DNA of 64,000 nt from contig JAVEVE010000007.1 in NCBI GenBank assembly GCA_034005165.1, positions 39,768 through 103,767 on the forward strand, written 5' to 3'. The notes below the pieces were generated by a model. The model had not been told where the DNA came from. It searched no databases and saw only the letters and a program-made list of their open reading frames with translations. The stretch comes from UBA1573 sp034005165 (GTDB taxonomy: Bacteria; Pseudomonadota; Alphaproteobacteria; Micavibrionales; Micavibrionaceae). Position numbers and translations under genes: made by a program. Positions 1 to 8,257 of the stretch are shown one piece after another; within the stretch, counting starts at the first letter, position 1; every line of letters begins with the position of its first letter.

Positions 1-1465
1 GAGCTTTCTTTTCCTTGATAGCAGCCAAGATGGATGCTCCGGCAGAGCGCAATTCTGTCAGAAGCTCTGCTTCGTATGCGCTGACCTGATTTACAGGTAC
101 GCCATCCAAGTAGCCACGTGTTCCAGCGAAGATCACAACCACTTGCTCTTCTGCTGTCAAAGGAGAGTATTGAGGTTGTTTCAACAGTTGGGTCAAGCGC
201 GCGCCACGTGCCAGAAGTTTCTGAGTGGAGGCATCCAAGTCAGATGCGAACTGGGCGAATGCTTCCATTTCACGGTACTGAGCGAGTTCCAATTTAATCT
301 TACCTGCAACTTGTTTCATCGCCTTAATCTGAGCCGCAGACCCCACACGGGAAACGGACAGACCAACGTTAATTGCAGGACGGATGCCCTTATAGAACAG
401 ACCGGTTTCCAAGAAAATCTGACCATCAGTAATGGAGATCACGTTGGTTGGAATGTAAGCAGATACGTCACCGGCTTGTGTTTCAATCACAGGCAACGCT
501 GTCATAGACCCTGCACCGAAATCGTCATTCATTTTCGCAGCGCGTTCGAGCAAGCGAGAGTGAATATAGAACACGTCACCAGGATATGCTTCACGTCCAG
601 GTGGGCGCCGCAAAAGCAAGGACATCTGACGATAAGCAACAGCTTGTTTGGACAAGTCATCGTAAACTGCCAGAGCATGCATTCCGTTGTCGCGGAAGTA
701 TTCAGCCATTGCGCAGCCTGTGTAAGGAGCCAAGAACTGCATCGGAGCAGGATCGGAAGCGGTTGCGGCAACAACGATGGAATATTCCATTGCTCCGGCT
801 TCTTCGAGTTCTTTTACCAGCTTAACAACTGTAGAACGTTTTTGACCAACAGCCACGTAAACGCAGAACATATGGTCTTTCGGGTTGTCGGATTTGTTCA
901 CGGACTTTTGGTTGATGATTGCGTCCATCGCAACAGCTGTTTTACCTGTTTGACGGTCACCAATGATCAACTCACGCTGTCCACGTCCGATAGGAACCAA
1001 TGCATCAATAGCTTTCAAGCCAGTTTGCATAGGCTCATGAACGGATTTACGCGGGATAATCCCTGGGGCTTTAACTTCCACGCGAGAGAATTGAGTTGCT
1101 TTGATCGGGCCTTTACCGTCAATCGGGTTACCCAGAGCATCAACAACACGGCCAAGCAATTCCTTACCGACAGGAACCTGAACGATTTCACCGGTACGTT
1201 TAACGATATCGCCCTCTTTAATTGCGCGGTCAGACCCAAAAATAACAACACCTACGTTGTCTGTTTCAAGGTTCAAAGCCATCCCTTTTGTACCGTCAGG
1301 GAATTCAACCATTTCCCCTGCTCGTACGTTGTCGAGGCCATAAACACGAGCCACACCATCACCAACAGACAAAACTTGTCCAATTTCGGCAACGTCAGCC
1401 ATTGCGCCGAAGTTGGCGATTTGCTTGGTCAAAATTTCAGAAATTTCTGCTGCACGGATATCCAT
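1..1465 (-). CDS. atpA: ATP synthase F1 subunit alpha (3'-truncated by window edge)
   Basis: Alpha subunit of the F1 head of ATP synthase, which forms the hexamer with beta and carries the non-catalytic nucleotide sites on the cytoplasmic face of the membrane. The reverse-strand reading frame is open from an ATG at 1465 to the edge of the window, about 488 codons, so only the last residues are missing. It starts MDIRAAEISEILTKQI and contains the Walker A motif GDRQTGKT and the signature region around DDLSKQAVAYRQMSLLLRRP. The start lies two bases after the atpH stop, so the two are cotranscribed and probably translationally coupled. Identity is secure. A 451-codon frame on the opposite strand is only its shadow. 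Confidence 0.97.
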   Translation of the reverse strand, partial: MDIRAAEISEILTKQIANFGAMADVAEIGQVLSVGDGVARVYGLDNVRAGEMVEFPDGTKGMALNLETDNVGVVIFGSDRAIKEGDIVKRTGEIVQVPVGKELLGRVVDALGNPIDGKGPIKATQFSRVEVKAPGIIPRKSVHEPMQTGLKAIDALVPIGRGQRELIIGDRQTGKTAVAMDAIINQKSVNKSDNPKDHMFCVYVAVGQKRSTVVKLVKELEEAGAMEYSIVVAATASDPAPMQFLAPYTGCAMAEYFRDNGMHALAVYDDLSKQAVAYRQMSLLLRRPPGREAYPGDVFYIHSRLLERAAKMNDDFGAGSMTALPVIETQAGDVSAYIPTNVISITDGQIFLETGLFYKGIRPAINVGLSVSRVGSAAQIKAMKQVAGKIKLELAQYREMEAFAQFASDLDASTQKLLARGARLTQLLKQPQYSPLTAEEQVVVIFAGTRGYLDGVPVNQVSAYEAELLTELRSAGASILAAIKEKKA

Positions 1466-1467
1466 TA

Positions 1468-2079
1468 TTATCCTACCTCTTTCAATGATGCGTTTTGATT
1501 GGAATTAGAAATCATGGCTTGTTTTAGCCGTGATAATTTTGATTTAAGTGAGTCGTCAATCATCTGGGACCCGACAGTAACAACCAGGCCGCCGAGCAAG
1601 CTCTCGTCTATTTCAACAAACAGACGGACGGCTTTGCCGGTTTTTTGAGCTAGCATTTCTGCCAGTTGAGCTTCCTGTGTTGCAGAGAGCTTATGTGCTG
1701 ATTTCACAAAAGCATCAACTTGCCCCATGCGTTTTGACATTTCACGATGAAATGCTCCGATCACATCTCCCAGTATATTTAACCGGCGATTTTCGGCCAA
1801 TACACACAAGAAGTTAATTGTGACTTGGTGGAATTTTCCTTTTTGAGCCAACTCTTTCATAGCTGACATCTGACGATCTGCACCGTAAACGGGGCTTTCA
1901 ATGAAAGCACGCAAATCTTCAGAATTAAAAAGAGTTGTTTCAAGCGATTGGATATCACTTTGCACAGCCTCAAGAACATTCGCCCGTGTCGCGACATCTA
2001 TCAAAGATGCGGCGTAGCGAGTCGCTACAATATTCCCGGCACCGCTGGCAGCCTGAGGGGCGGAGGAGGAGTTCGTCAA
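1468..2079 (-). CDS. atpH: ATP synthase F1 subunit delta
   Basis: Delta subunit of ATP synthase, the stalk protein joining the F1 head to the peripheral stator b subunits. The 203-residue product has the usual all-helical N-terminal half (ATRYAASLIDVATRANVLEA) and a C-terminal half ending with the family motif VTVGSQMIDDSLKSKLSRLK. The first codon in frame is TTG; no ATG or GTG occurs in frame before the middle of the domain, and an AAGGA stretch lies about eight bases upstream, so a TTG start is likely. The N-terminus is Ser/Ala-rich and slightly extended compared with typical relatives. It is the first gene of the atpHA... cluster, as is usual in alphaproteobacteria, where the Fo genes lie elsewhere. 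Confidence 0.95.
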   Translation of the reverse strand: MTNSSSAPQAASGAGNIVATRYAASLIDVATRANVLEAVQSDIQSLETTLFNSEDLRAFIESPVYGADRQMSAMKELAQKGKFHQVTINFLCVLAENRRLNILGDVIGAFHREMSKRMGQVDAFVKSAHKLSATQEAQLAEMLAQKTGKAVRLFVEIDESLLGGLVVTVGSQMIDDSLKSKLSRLKQAMISNSNQNASLKEVG

Positions 2080-2221
2080 TTCCTGATCCTTTCCAGAATA
2101 ACTGAAATTCTATTTGTTTTTGTTGCCCGTGAGTAGCATATCGTTTAGGGATAAGCAAGGGAAAGAATTCTGCGTTGCAATGCCGCACTCAAATGATTTA
2201 TGCGCGGCAGAAAATATAGGG

Positions 2222-2821
2222 TTAGACTAGCCCCAATCTATTTTCCAGAGCGCCACAAAATGCGTGACCTAACAAGATGTGCATTTCCTGTATGCGGGCG
2301 GTCGAATCGGAACATGGGACTTTGATTGCCAGATCGGCTAAAGGCGCTACTTTCCCACCACTCTCACCTGTCAAAACAACAACTTTAATGCCCTTTTTCT
2401 TTGCTACTTCAATAGCTTCCATGACATTTTTTGAGTTTCCAGATGTAGTGATTCCAATCAGAACATCCCCTTCCTGCCCGAACGCAGCAACCTGACGGGC
2501 AAAAACCTGATCGTAACCGTAGTCATTAGCGCAGGCTGTCATGGCTGACGGATCAAGACTCAGACAGATGGCTGCAATTGGCTCACGATCCTGACAAAGC
2601 TTTACAGACAGCTCCGCTGAAATATGTTGCGCATCAGCGGCGGATCCTCCATTTCCACAAAAAAGCAGCTTTTTACCGCTTTTGATAGCGCTCACTGCTA
2701 TTTCAACCCACTTCTCCAATGGCTCAGCAACGACCGGGAAGGTCTTTTCAGCAATTTCCATGTGATGTCTGGTTTGTTCCTGCCAGAACTCTGCAATATT
2801 CAAGTTAATTGTTTGGGTCAT
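2222..2821 (-). CDS. gmhA: Phosphoheptose isomerase (sedoheptulose 7-phosphate isomerase, SIS domain)
   Basis: Converts sedoheptulose 7-phosphate to D-glycero-D-manno-heptose 7-phosphate, the first step towards the heptose of lipopolysaccharide core. The 199-residue length matches GmhA. A single SIS domain is visible with the sugar-phosphate loop FCGNGGSAADAQHISAE, the second substrate loop GITTSGNSKNV, and the C-terminal helix with EMHILLGHAFC, whose Glu and His are the catalytic pair in the family. DiaA, a related SIS protein that binds DnaA, is the main alternative, but the complete active-site residues favour the isomerase. Its ATG overlaps the stop of the upstream lipoprotein gene by one base (TAATG), pointing to translational coupling. 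Confidence 0.88.
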   Translation of the reverse strand: MTQTINLNIAEFWQEQTRHHMEIAEKTFPVVAEPLEKWVEIAVSAIKSGKKLLFCGNGGSAADAQHISAELSVKLCQDREPIAAICLSLDPSAMTACANDYGYDQVFARQVAAFGQEGDVLIGITTSGNSKNVMEAIEVAKKKGIKVVVLTGESGGKVAPLADLAIKVPCSDSTARIQEMHILLGHAFCGALENRLGLV

Positions 2822-3474
2822 TATTTTGTACTCGTTCTGTTATAAGCAAGCTCATCCTCGCTCAGTTGGAAACCAATAACGATCTGGTATTGGTTTGCCG
2901 CCTGCCCCGCCATCAAAGGTATAGTCTGGCGCAAACGATCTTGCTTGTGAACCATATCCTTTCCGTCACTATAAATCATGGAGAGCGCGAATACATCCTT
3001 GGACAGGATTTGACCGCCGGGGGTAATAACACTCAGAAAATACGGATATGCAAAATTTGCTTCGGAGCTTTGGTTTTTCTTACCCACAGGACCTACCTGC
3101 CCATCAAAATCCAGTGTGATTTCAAGTGTTACACTATTCGGCGCAACACTACAGGTCGCATCAAGAGAGGCAAAAGATGCGGATGCAATCATCTCCTCGG
3201 CCTTTGGTGTTTTCGAGTTAGAAAACTGGGAAATCGTAGCAAGATCGTCCAGAACTTTAATTTGCGGACAGTTCGCGGGCAATTCGGCGACCATCGGCAC
3301 TCCAGCCGATTTTATTGATGTTGCTGCAGTAGCCCCCCTCTGTTGTTGATCCTTACTCGGTCCCCAACTCATGGACTCTATACTTTTTCCAATAGATTCT
3401 ACAGCTTCACATCCGGAAAGGCTCAGCCCCCCCAAAAGACTAGCTACCAATACAGTACCTAAATGGCGTTTCAT
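2821..3474 (-). CDS. Exported lipoprotein of unknown function
   Basis: A 217-residue protein with a lipoprotein signal: positively charged MKRH start, hydrophobic stretch, and lipobox LSGC at about residues 19-22, so Cys22 should be acylated and the protein held in the inner or outer membrane. The mature part is Ser/Gln-rich, then forms a domain of alternating strands with TLEITLDFDGQVGPVGKK and a later IVIGFQLSEDELAYNR segment. I do not recognise a named family. An AGGAG site sits ahead of the ATG. It is translationally coupled to gmhA, so a role in envelope or LPS assembly is possible but is only inferred from that neighbour. Confidence 0.75.
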   Translation of the reverse strand: MKRHLGTVLVASLLGGLSLSGCEAVESIGKSIESMSWGPSKDQQQRGATAATSIKSAGVPMVAELPANCPQIKVLDDLATISQFSNSKTPKAEEMIASASFASLDATCSVAPNSVTLEITLDFDGQVGPVGKKNQSSEANFAYPYFLSVITPGGQILSKDVFALSMIYSDGKDMVHKQDRLRQTIPLMAGQAANQYQIVIGFQLSEDELAYNRTSTK

Positions 3475-3565
3475 TTTTTGCTCCTGACGGTCTAAAAAAC
3501 TGAATGAACAATAGCGAAAAGAAAAAACATGGCAAGTCCGCTCTCAATCTGATAGGCATTTTTCT

Positions 3566-4558
3566 ATGAATCAAGCTCCCCTACCCCTTAAAGTTTACCT
3601 TTGTGCACCTCGCGGATTTTGTGCTGGCGTTGATCGCGCCATTCAGATTGTTGAAAGATCTCTGGAAAAATACGGCGCTCCTGTCTATGTCCGCCACGAG
3701 ATTGTTCATAATAAGTTTGTAGTTGAAACACTACGCACCAAAGGTGCTGTCTTCATTGAAGAGCTGGACGAGATTCCTGCGGATCATCAAGATCGACCTG
3801 TTATATTTTCGGCCCATGGTGTTCCAAAATCCGTGCCTGCCGATGCCCAAAGTCGCAATATGTTCTATATTGATGCGACTTGCCCTCTTGTGACCAAAGT
3901 GCATTATGAAGCCGCTCGTCACCATAAAATGGGGTTGGACATTATTCTGATCGGCCATGAAGGACACCCGGAAGTCATTGGCACAATGGGACAACTTCCT
4001 GAAGGCAGCGTCTTTCTTGTTGAAAAAGTTGAGGATGTCCAAAAACTGGAAGTCCAGCATCCCGACAAGCTGGCCTTTTGCAGTCAAACCACATTATCTG
4101 TTGATGATACATCCGATATCGTTGCAGCCCTGCGTGAAAAATTCCCGCTGATTATAGGCCCCAACCGCGAAGACATTTGTTACGCAACTACTAACCGTCA
4201 AGAAGCCGTGAAAATGGTTGCCCCAAAATCAGATGTTGTCTTTGTGATCGGTTCGCCTAATTCTTCAAATTCGAACCGATTGGTGGAAGTAGCCAAATCA
4301 TACGGCTCCCCAAAGGCGTTTCTTGTTCAGGACGAAAAAGATATTCCGTGGAGAGAGATTAGCGATATAAAAACCCTCGGATTGACAGCAGGTGCTTCCG
4401 CTCCTGACATTCTGATAGAGAATGTTATCGAAGCCCTACGCGAAAAGTTTGATATTGATGTCGAAGAAATTGTCCTAACACAAGAGAATGTTACATTCAA
4501 TATTCCAAGACTCTTGAGGGAAGCCGAGGAAAATCGTGTTCACGTTCGACTGGCTTGA
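3566..4558 (+). CDS. ispH: 4-hydroxy-3-methylbut-2-enyl diphosphate reductase (IspH/LytB)
   Basis: Final enzyme of the MEP pathway; an iron-sulfur enzyme that reduces HMBPP to isopentenyl and dimethylallyl diphosphate. The 330-residue protein shows the three expected cluster cysteines: Cys19 in APRGFCAGV, one in the DATCPLVTKVH block, and one in REDICYATTNRQ. The conserved Glu/His segments (YVRHEIVHNK, FSAHGVPKSV, IGHEGHPEV) and the SPNSSNSNRL substrate loop are present. It heads a plus-strand run with two YgjV-type genes, thrB and rnhA; ispH-thrB-rnhA is a recognised alphaproteobacterial order. The downstream membrane-protein gene begins inside its last 23 bases. Confidence 0.97.
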   Translation: MNQAPLPLKVYLCAPRGFCAGVDRAIQIVERSLEKYGAPVYVRHEIVHNKFVVETLRTKGAVFIEELDEIPADHQDRPVIFSAHGVPKSVPADAQSRNMFYIDATCPLVTKVHYEAARHHKMGLDIILIGHEGHPEVIGTMGQLPEGSVFLVEKVEDVQKLEVQHPDKLAFCSQTTLSVDDTSDIVAALREKFPLIIGPNREDICYATTNRQEAVKMVAPKSDVVFVIGSPNSSNSNRLVEVAKSYGSPKAFLVQDEKDIPWREISDIKTLGLTAGASAPDILIENVIEALREKFDIDVEEIVLTQENVTFNIPRLLREAEENRVHVRLA

Positions 4559-5075
4559 CCCCTACACCATGATCTATATCAGCGGACTGATGCTGGCATT
4601 GTCTTGCACACAAATCAAAGACAGACGTCAGATGATGTTCGTTAAATTCATGTCCGATTATACGAACGCTGCATACACTTTCATGATGGGAGGGGTGGCT
4701 GGCGCATTGGGCGGGCTTATTGCAGGGACAGGCGGTTTGGTTCAATCCCTTACACCTGATAAATATCTTCAGGTTACGTTGTGGCCCCGTATTATAGGAG
4801 CATGCATACTCTCTATTGCTAGCATCTATTTCTCTTACAAGAATCCGATAGATATTTTGCCTATGATAGCGATTATCGGATGTCGATTTATGGAGCTACA
4901 TCACGATGCCGAGAAAATCCGCATGGCCTATTTCGTTGCCGGAGGATTATGGATTGCCTATTTTGTAGTCGAGCATATACCTATGATGGCCTTTACTTCG
5001 GGATTGATGAGTGCCATGCTTTTGCTGGGAATTATCCGTCACCGAGCAAAACGAGAGATCATAGATCCTATTTAA
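4536..5075 (+). CDS. YgjV-type inner membrane protein, copy 1
   Basis: A 179-residue polytopic membrane protein with about five or six hydrophobic segments and little soluble sequence. It resembles the bacterial inner membrane protein YgjV family (Imp-YgjV, PF10688), whose biochemical role is not established. Marker segments are ALSCTQIKDRRQMMFVKF, GTGGLVQSLTPDKY, WPRIIGACILS and CRFMELHHDAEKIRMAY. It overlaps the end of ispH by 23 bases and is followed by a paralogue in the same orientation, so the pair lies inside the ispH-thrB-rnhA operon. Family assignment is by recollection of the pattern rather than by search. Confidence 0.72.
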   Translation: MFTFDWLDPYTMIYISGLMLALSCTQIKDRRQMMFVKFMSDYTNAAYTFMMGGVAGALGGLIAGTGGLVQSLTPDKYLQVTLWPRIIGACILSIASIYFSYKNPIDILPMIAIIGCRFMELHHDAEKIRMAYFVAGGLWIAYFVVEHIPMMAFTSGLMSAMLLLGIIRHRAKREIIDPI

Positions 5076-5158
5076 TTTTTATTTTCTCTAATGAAAAAAC
5101 TTTTCCGTTTGTGTATGATGGGAGTATTCACGGCTTCTTACAGTCAGTCAGGCCTATC

Positions 5159-5701
5159 TTGCACCTCAACGATCTCTTTCATCCGTATAATCTGGTCTTC
5201 TTATCAGGATTTGTTCTTATGCTTGCCTGCACCCAAATGCGGCACAGGCGCAAGATGATGTTTACCAAGTTTCTGGGGGAAATGTTCAACGGATCATATC
5301 TGGTTTTGTCAGGGGGCCTTTCAGGAGGTTTGGCCGCATGGATTGCGGGAACGGGGGGGCTTGTTCAAGCCCTAACACCCGATCATCATTTAAAGAAAAC
5401 AATTTGGCCGCGAATTATCGGTGCGGTCATTCTTTCTGCATTAAGTCTTTACTTAGCCTACAAAAATCCTTTTGATTTATTACCTCTCGTAGCAGTCACC
5501 TTTTGTCGTTTTATGGAACTGCATCATAATCCCGAGCGTATCCGTCTTGCTTACTATGTGTCCGGATTTCCGTGGATGTTGTATCTCTATGTCAATGAAA
5601 TTTATTTTATGCTTGGGTCTGTCGCTGTGATGAATATCATGTTCCTTATAGGTCTCCTTCGTCACCGCCCGCGTAAGGTCGTTAATATTGATCAGGTCTA
5701 A
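5159..5701 (+). CDS. YgjV-type inner membrane protein, copy 2 (tandem paralogue)
   Basis: A second polytopic membrane protein of about 180 residues, clearly a paralogue of the gene just upstream. Both share the blocks S-G-[FL]-x-L-x-L-[AS]-C-T-Q, GTGGLVQ-x-LTPD, WPRIIGA, YKNP-x-D-x-LP and CRFMELHH-x-x-E-x-IR. The frame is open much further upstream, but that part runs through copy 1. I place the start at TTG 5159 because the ten residues from there to the shared H/D-P-Y align without gaps with the N-terminus of copy 1. A GTG at 5111 is the alternative and would add 16 residues. The product probably works with or duplicates copy 1. Confidence 0.68.
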   Translation: MHLNDLFHPYNLVFLSGFVLMLACTQMRHRRKMMFTKFLGEMFNGSYLVLSGGLSGGLAAWIAGTGGLVQALTPDHHLKKTIWPRIIGAVILSALSLYLAYKNPFDLLPLVAVTFCRFMELHHNPERIRLAYYVSGFPWMLYLYVNEIYFMLGSVAVMNIMFLIGLLRHRPRKVVNIDQV

Positions 5702-5715
5702 GTCTTGATGTATAT

Positions 5716-6648
5716 ATGGACATGGCTGTTTATACTCACGTTCTCGAATCTGATTTATGCGCTTTTCTGGCGCAGTATGCCGTTGGTGATATGATGTCAG
5801 CCCAAGGTATTCTTCAAGGCGTAGATAACAGCAACTATCACGTTAAAACTGCGCAAGGTGATTACGTTCTCACCATTTTCGAGAGTCGTATTCAGCCCCA
5901 AGACATTCCTTATTATCTCGATTTTATGAAGCATCTCTCGGACCACGGTGTGCTTTGCCCTGCTCCGGTTATGCTGAAGAGCGGAGAGGTACTCTCAAAT
6001 ATTGCGTACAAGCCGGCGGCCCTCTTTCCGTTTTTGGATGGGCATAATGTTTCACAATCGGAAATTACAACCGGCATGTGCGGGGAACTCGGCATATTTC
6101 TGGCCAGAATGCATCTGGCAGGCCAAGGGCATACCAAACACCTGAAAAACGGCATGGGCTTTGACGCATGGGAGACACGGCTTCGCCGCGTCGGCGGGGA
6201 TGCACACCCCTATCTTGATATTTTAAAGGCTGTAAAGAATCAATGGCCCGCTAACTTACCCACTGGATCCATTCATGCTGATCTCTTCCCAGATAATGTT
6301 TTTGTTCTGGATGGGCATATTCATGGCGTCATTGATTTTTATTTCTCGGCGACAGACTTTTTGGTCTATGATCTGGCTATTGTTCTGAATGCATGGTGTT
6401 TTGATAAAGATCACTCTCTTGACCTTGATAAATGCCGTGCATTTCTGGATGGCTATCACTCTATCCGTCCGCTTAGTGATGCTGAAAAATCATCTTTCCA
6501 GATTTTAGCGCAAGGGGCTGCTTTACGTTTTCTCTCTTCGCGCCTTCATGACCTGACATTCCATGACCCGAGTGCCCTCGTCACGCCTAAAGACCCCACT
6601 GAATATATCAAGAAACTGGAATTCCATCGTGACAACGCCATCTTCTAA
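5716..6648 (+). CDS. thrB: Homoserine kinase type II (APH/choline-kinase fold)
   Basis: Phosphorylates L-homoserine to O-phosphohomoserine on the way to threonine. This is the alphaproteobacterial/pseudomonad ThrB of the aminoglycoside-phosphotransferase fold, not the GHMP-type enzyme of enterobacteria. Evidence is the MAVYTHV start, the family's GVDNSNYHVKTAQGDYVLTI lobe, and the catalytic SIHADLFPDNVF loop (Asp as base, Asn binding Mg) followed by GVIDFYFSATDFLVYDLAI. Its length of about 310 residues is normal. Relatives start at the second Met (5722), which is also possible here. It lies between the YgjV-like pair and rnhA, whose start overlaps its end. Confidence 0.93.
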   Translation: MDMAVYTHVLESDLCAFLAQYAVGDMMSAQGILQGVDNSNYHVKTAQGDYVLTIFESRIQPQDIPYYLDFMKHLSDHGVLCPAPVMLKSGEVLSNIAYKPAALFPFLDGHNVSQSEITTGMCGELGIFLARMHLAGQGHTKHLKNGMGFDAWETRLRRVGGDAHPYLDILKAVKNQWPANLPTGSIHADLFPDNVFVLDGHIHGVIDFYFSATDFLVYDLAIVLNAWCFDKDHSLDLDKCRAFLDGYHSIRPLSDAEKSSFQILAQGAALRFLSSRLHDLTFHDPSALVTPKDPTEYIKKLEFHRDNAIF

Positions 6649-7090
6649 ATCACCTTCTTCCGTTGAACTCTATACTGACGGCGCATGCTCGGGAAATCCA
6701 GGGCCCGGAGGATGGGGAGCTATTTTACGTTTTAAAGGAACCGAAAAAGAATTAAATGGCGGAGAACCAGAGACCACTAATAACCGCATGGAAATGACAG
6801 CTGTGATTGAAGGACTTAAAGCTCTAACCCGTTCCTGCTCCGTCACAATTTATACAGACAGCAAATATGTCCTTCAAGGTGTTACAGAATGGATGGATGG
6901 GTGGAAGGCGCGCGGATGGCGCACGGCAGATAAGAAACCTGTCAAAAATCAGGATTTGTGGGAAGATCTAGACCGTGAGCTGTCGCGTCACAAAGTTTCA
7001 TGGCAATGGGTTAAAGGTCATGCAGGGCATCCCGAAAACGAACGGGCAGATGAACTTGCTCGCGGCGGGATACCTCAACAAGGCCTATAG
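6629..7090 (+). CDS. rnhA: Ribonuclease HI
   Basis: Cleaves the RNA strand of RNA-DNA hybrids, removing R-loops and primers. All four catalytic acidic residues are visible: Asp in YTDGACSGNPGPGGWG, Glu in NNRMEMTAVIEGL, Asp in IYTDSKYVLQG and Asp in ENERADELA; the basic handle DGWKARGWRTADKKPVKN is also present. The reading frame extends upstream into thrB, but a GTG at 6629 gives 153 residues, close to the 155 of the E. coli enzyme, with a 20-base overlap with thrB. The upstream ATG at 6563 would give an unneeded extension, so GTG is preferred. It converges on the alcohol dehydrogenase gene. Confidence 0.92.
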   Translation: MTTPSSKSPSSVELYTDGACSGNPGPGGWGAILRFKGTEKELNGGEPETTNNRMEMTAVIEGLKALTRSCSVTIYTDSKYVLQGVTEWMDGWKARGWRTADKKPVKNQDLWEDLDRELSRHKVSWQWVKGHAGHPENERADELARGGIPQQGL

Positions 7091-7104
7091 AACGGATATA
7101 TCAT

Positions 7105-8157
7105 TTATTTCATTGATGCCATATCAATTACAAAGCGATATTTTACATCAGATTTCATGACACGTGAGAATGCCGCGTTAATATCCTGCATTTTTATCAT
7201 TTCTACATCGCAAACGATATTATGTTCGGCACAAAAATCCAGCATCTCCTGAGTCTCCTTGATGCCCCCGATAACAGATCCGGCAATACGCTTGCGCCCT
7301 AGTATTAAACCCGCTCCGCTAACATCGGGAAGTGGATTTAACGATCCGACAATGACCATTGTTGCATCCCTTTTCAGAAGATCCACATAAGGATTTATAT
7401 CATGTCCTACAGGGATAGTATTCAATAGAAAGTCAAAGCTATTGGCTGCAGCCTGCATTGCATTCCCATCTTTTGAAATCAAGACACTATGAGCACCAAG
7501 TTTTCTGGCGTCTGCTGCTTTTTCTGGGGAGGTTGTAATCATAACAACGTCAGCGCCCATTGCTGCTGCAAATTTTACGCCCATGTGTCCCAAACCGCCA
7601 AGACCAATCACGCCTACCTTGTCTCCTTTCTTGACCCCCCAATGGCGTAACGGAGAATATGTTGTAATACCTGCACATAGTAAAGGAGCTACAGATTTTG
7701 TATCTAGCTTTTCGGAAACTTTCAGAACAAATTTTTCGTTCACAACGATTTTATCGGAATACCCTCCATGAGTCATACCACCCATATCGGTATCCGGGCT
7801 TCCATAGGTCATGACCATGCCATTTTCGCAATACTGCTCCAAATGATTTGCGCAGGCCGAACATTTCTGGCAGGAGTCAACCATACATCCGACCCCAACT
7901 AAATCTCCTGATCTAAAATTTGTGACACGACCGCCAACTGCTACTACTCTGCCTACAATCTCGTGGCCGGGAACAACAGGGTAGATAGACATGCCCCAAT
8001 CATTATGGGCCATATGAATATCACTATGACATACCCCGCAATAAGAAATGTCGATCTGAACATCATGCGGACCCGGATTTCTGCGCTCGAAGGAGAACGG
8101 CTCAAGTTGAGATGTTGCGTTATACGCTGCATACGCTTTGGCTGTGATATTAGGCAT
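7105..8157 (-). CDS. Zinc-dependent NAD(P) alcohol/aldehyde dehydrogenase (YahK/CAD type)
   Basis: Medium-chain dehydrogenase of about 350 residues, most like the cinnamyl-alcohol/YahK group of broad-range aldehyde reductases. The catalytic zinc motifs CGVCHSDIHM and VPGHEIVGRV are present, the structural zinc site appears as CMVDSCQKCSACANHLEQYC, and the Rossmann motif is GLGGLGHMGVKFA. The start is set at ATG 8157, preceded by a good AAGGAG; the open frame upstream lacks support. It is a single gene, convergent with rnhA and downstream of the terminator after the MepK-like gene. Exact substrate cannot be told from sequence. Confidence 0.88.
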   Translation of the reverse strand: MPNITAKAYAAYNATSQLEPFSFERRNPGPHDVQIDISYCGVCHSDIHMAHNDWGMSIYPVVPGHEIVGRVVAVGGRVTNFRSGDLVGVGCMVDSCQKCSACANHLEQYCENGMVMTYGSPDTDMGGMTHGGYSDKIVVNEKFVLKVSEKLDTKSVAPLLCAGITTYSPLRHWGVKKGDKVGVIGLGGLGHMGVKFAAAMGADVVMITTSPEKAADARKLGAHSVLISKDGNAMQAAANSFDFLLNTIPVGHDINPYVDLLKRDATMVIVGSLNPLPDVSGAGLILGRKRIAGSVIGGIKETQEMLDFCAEHNIVCDVEMIKMQDINAAFSRVMKSDVKYRFVIDMASMK

Positions 8158-8204
8158 AAGAATCTCCTTCAAAAATACTAACCTTAACAAACTATTCTTT
8201 CGTA

Positions 8205-8234
8205 AAAAGAAAACAAGCCCGCAAATGCGGGCTT
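8205..8234 (-). terminator. Rho-independent terminator after the MepK-like gene
   Basis: Perfect 8-bp stem AAGCCCGC / GCGGGCTT around an AAAT loop. Read on the minus strand it is followed by a T-rich tract (GTTTTCTTTTT), the layout of an intrinsic terminator. It separates the MepK-like gene from the alcohol dehydrogenase gene downstream. Confidence 0.85.
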
Positions 8235-8257
8235 ATAGCTTGGGTAACCAATTACAA

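Noticed and set aside
143..1498. A 451-codon open frame on the plus strand
   Set aside because: It is antisense to atpA, whose reading is certain from motifs; the predicted product is rich in Cys/His/Asn with no domain, typical of a shadow frame.
4880..5158. N-terminal extension of the second YgjV-type gene back into the first copy
   Set aside because: That part is out of frame within copy 1 and unlike the family; the TTG at 5159 aligns with the start of copy 1.
6563..6628. Upstream ATG start for rnhA
   Set aside because: It would place 22 extra residues inside thrB, with no match to RNase HI; the GTG at 6629 gives the normal length.
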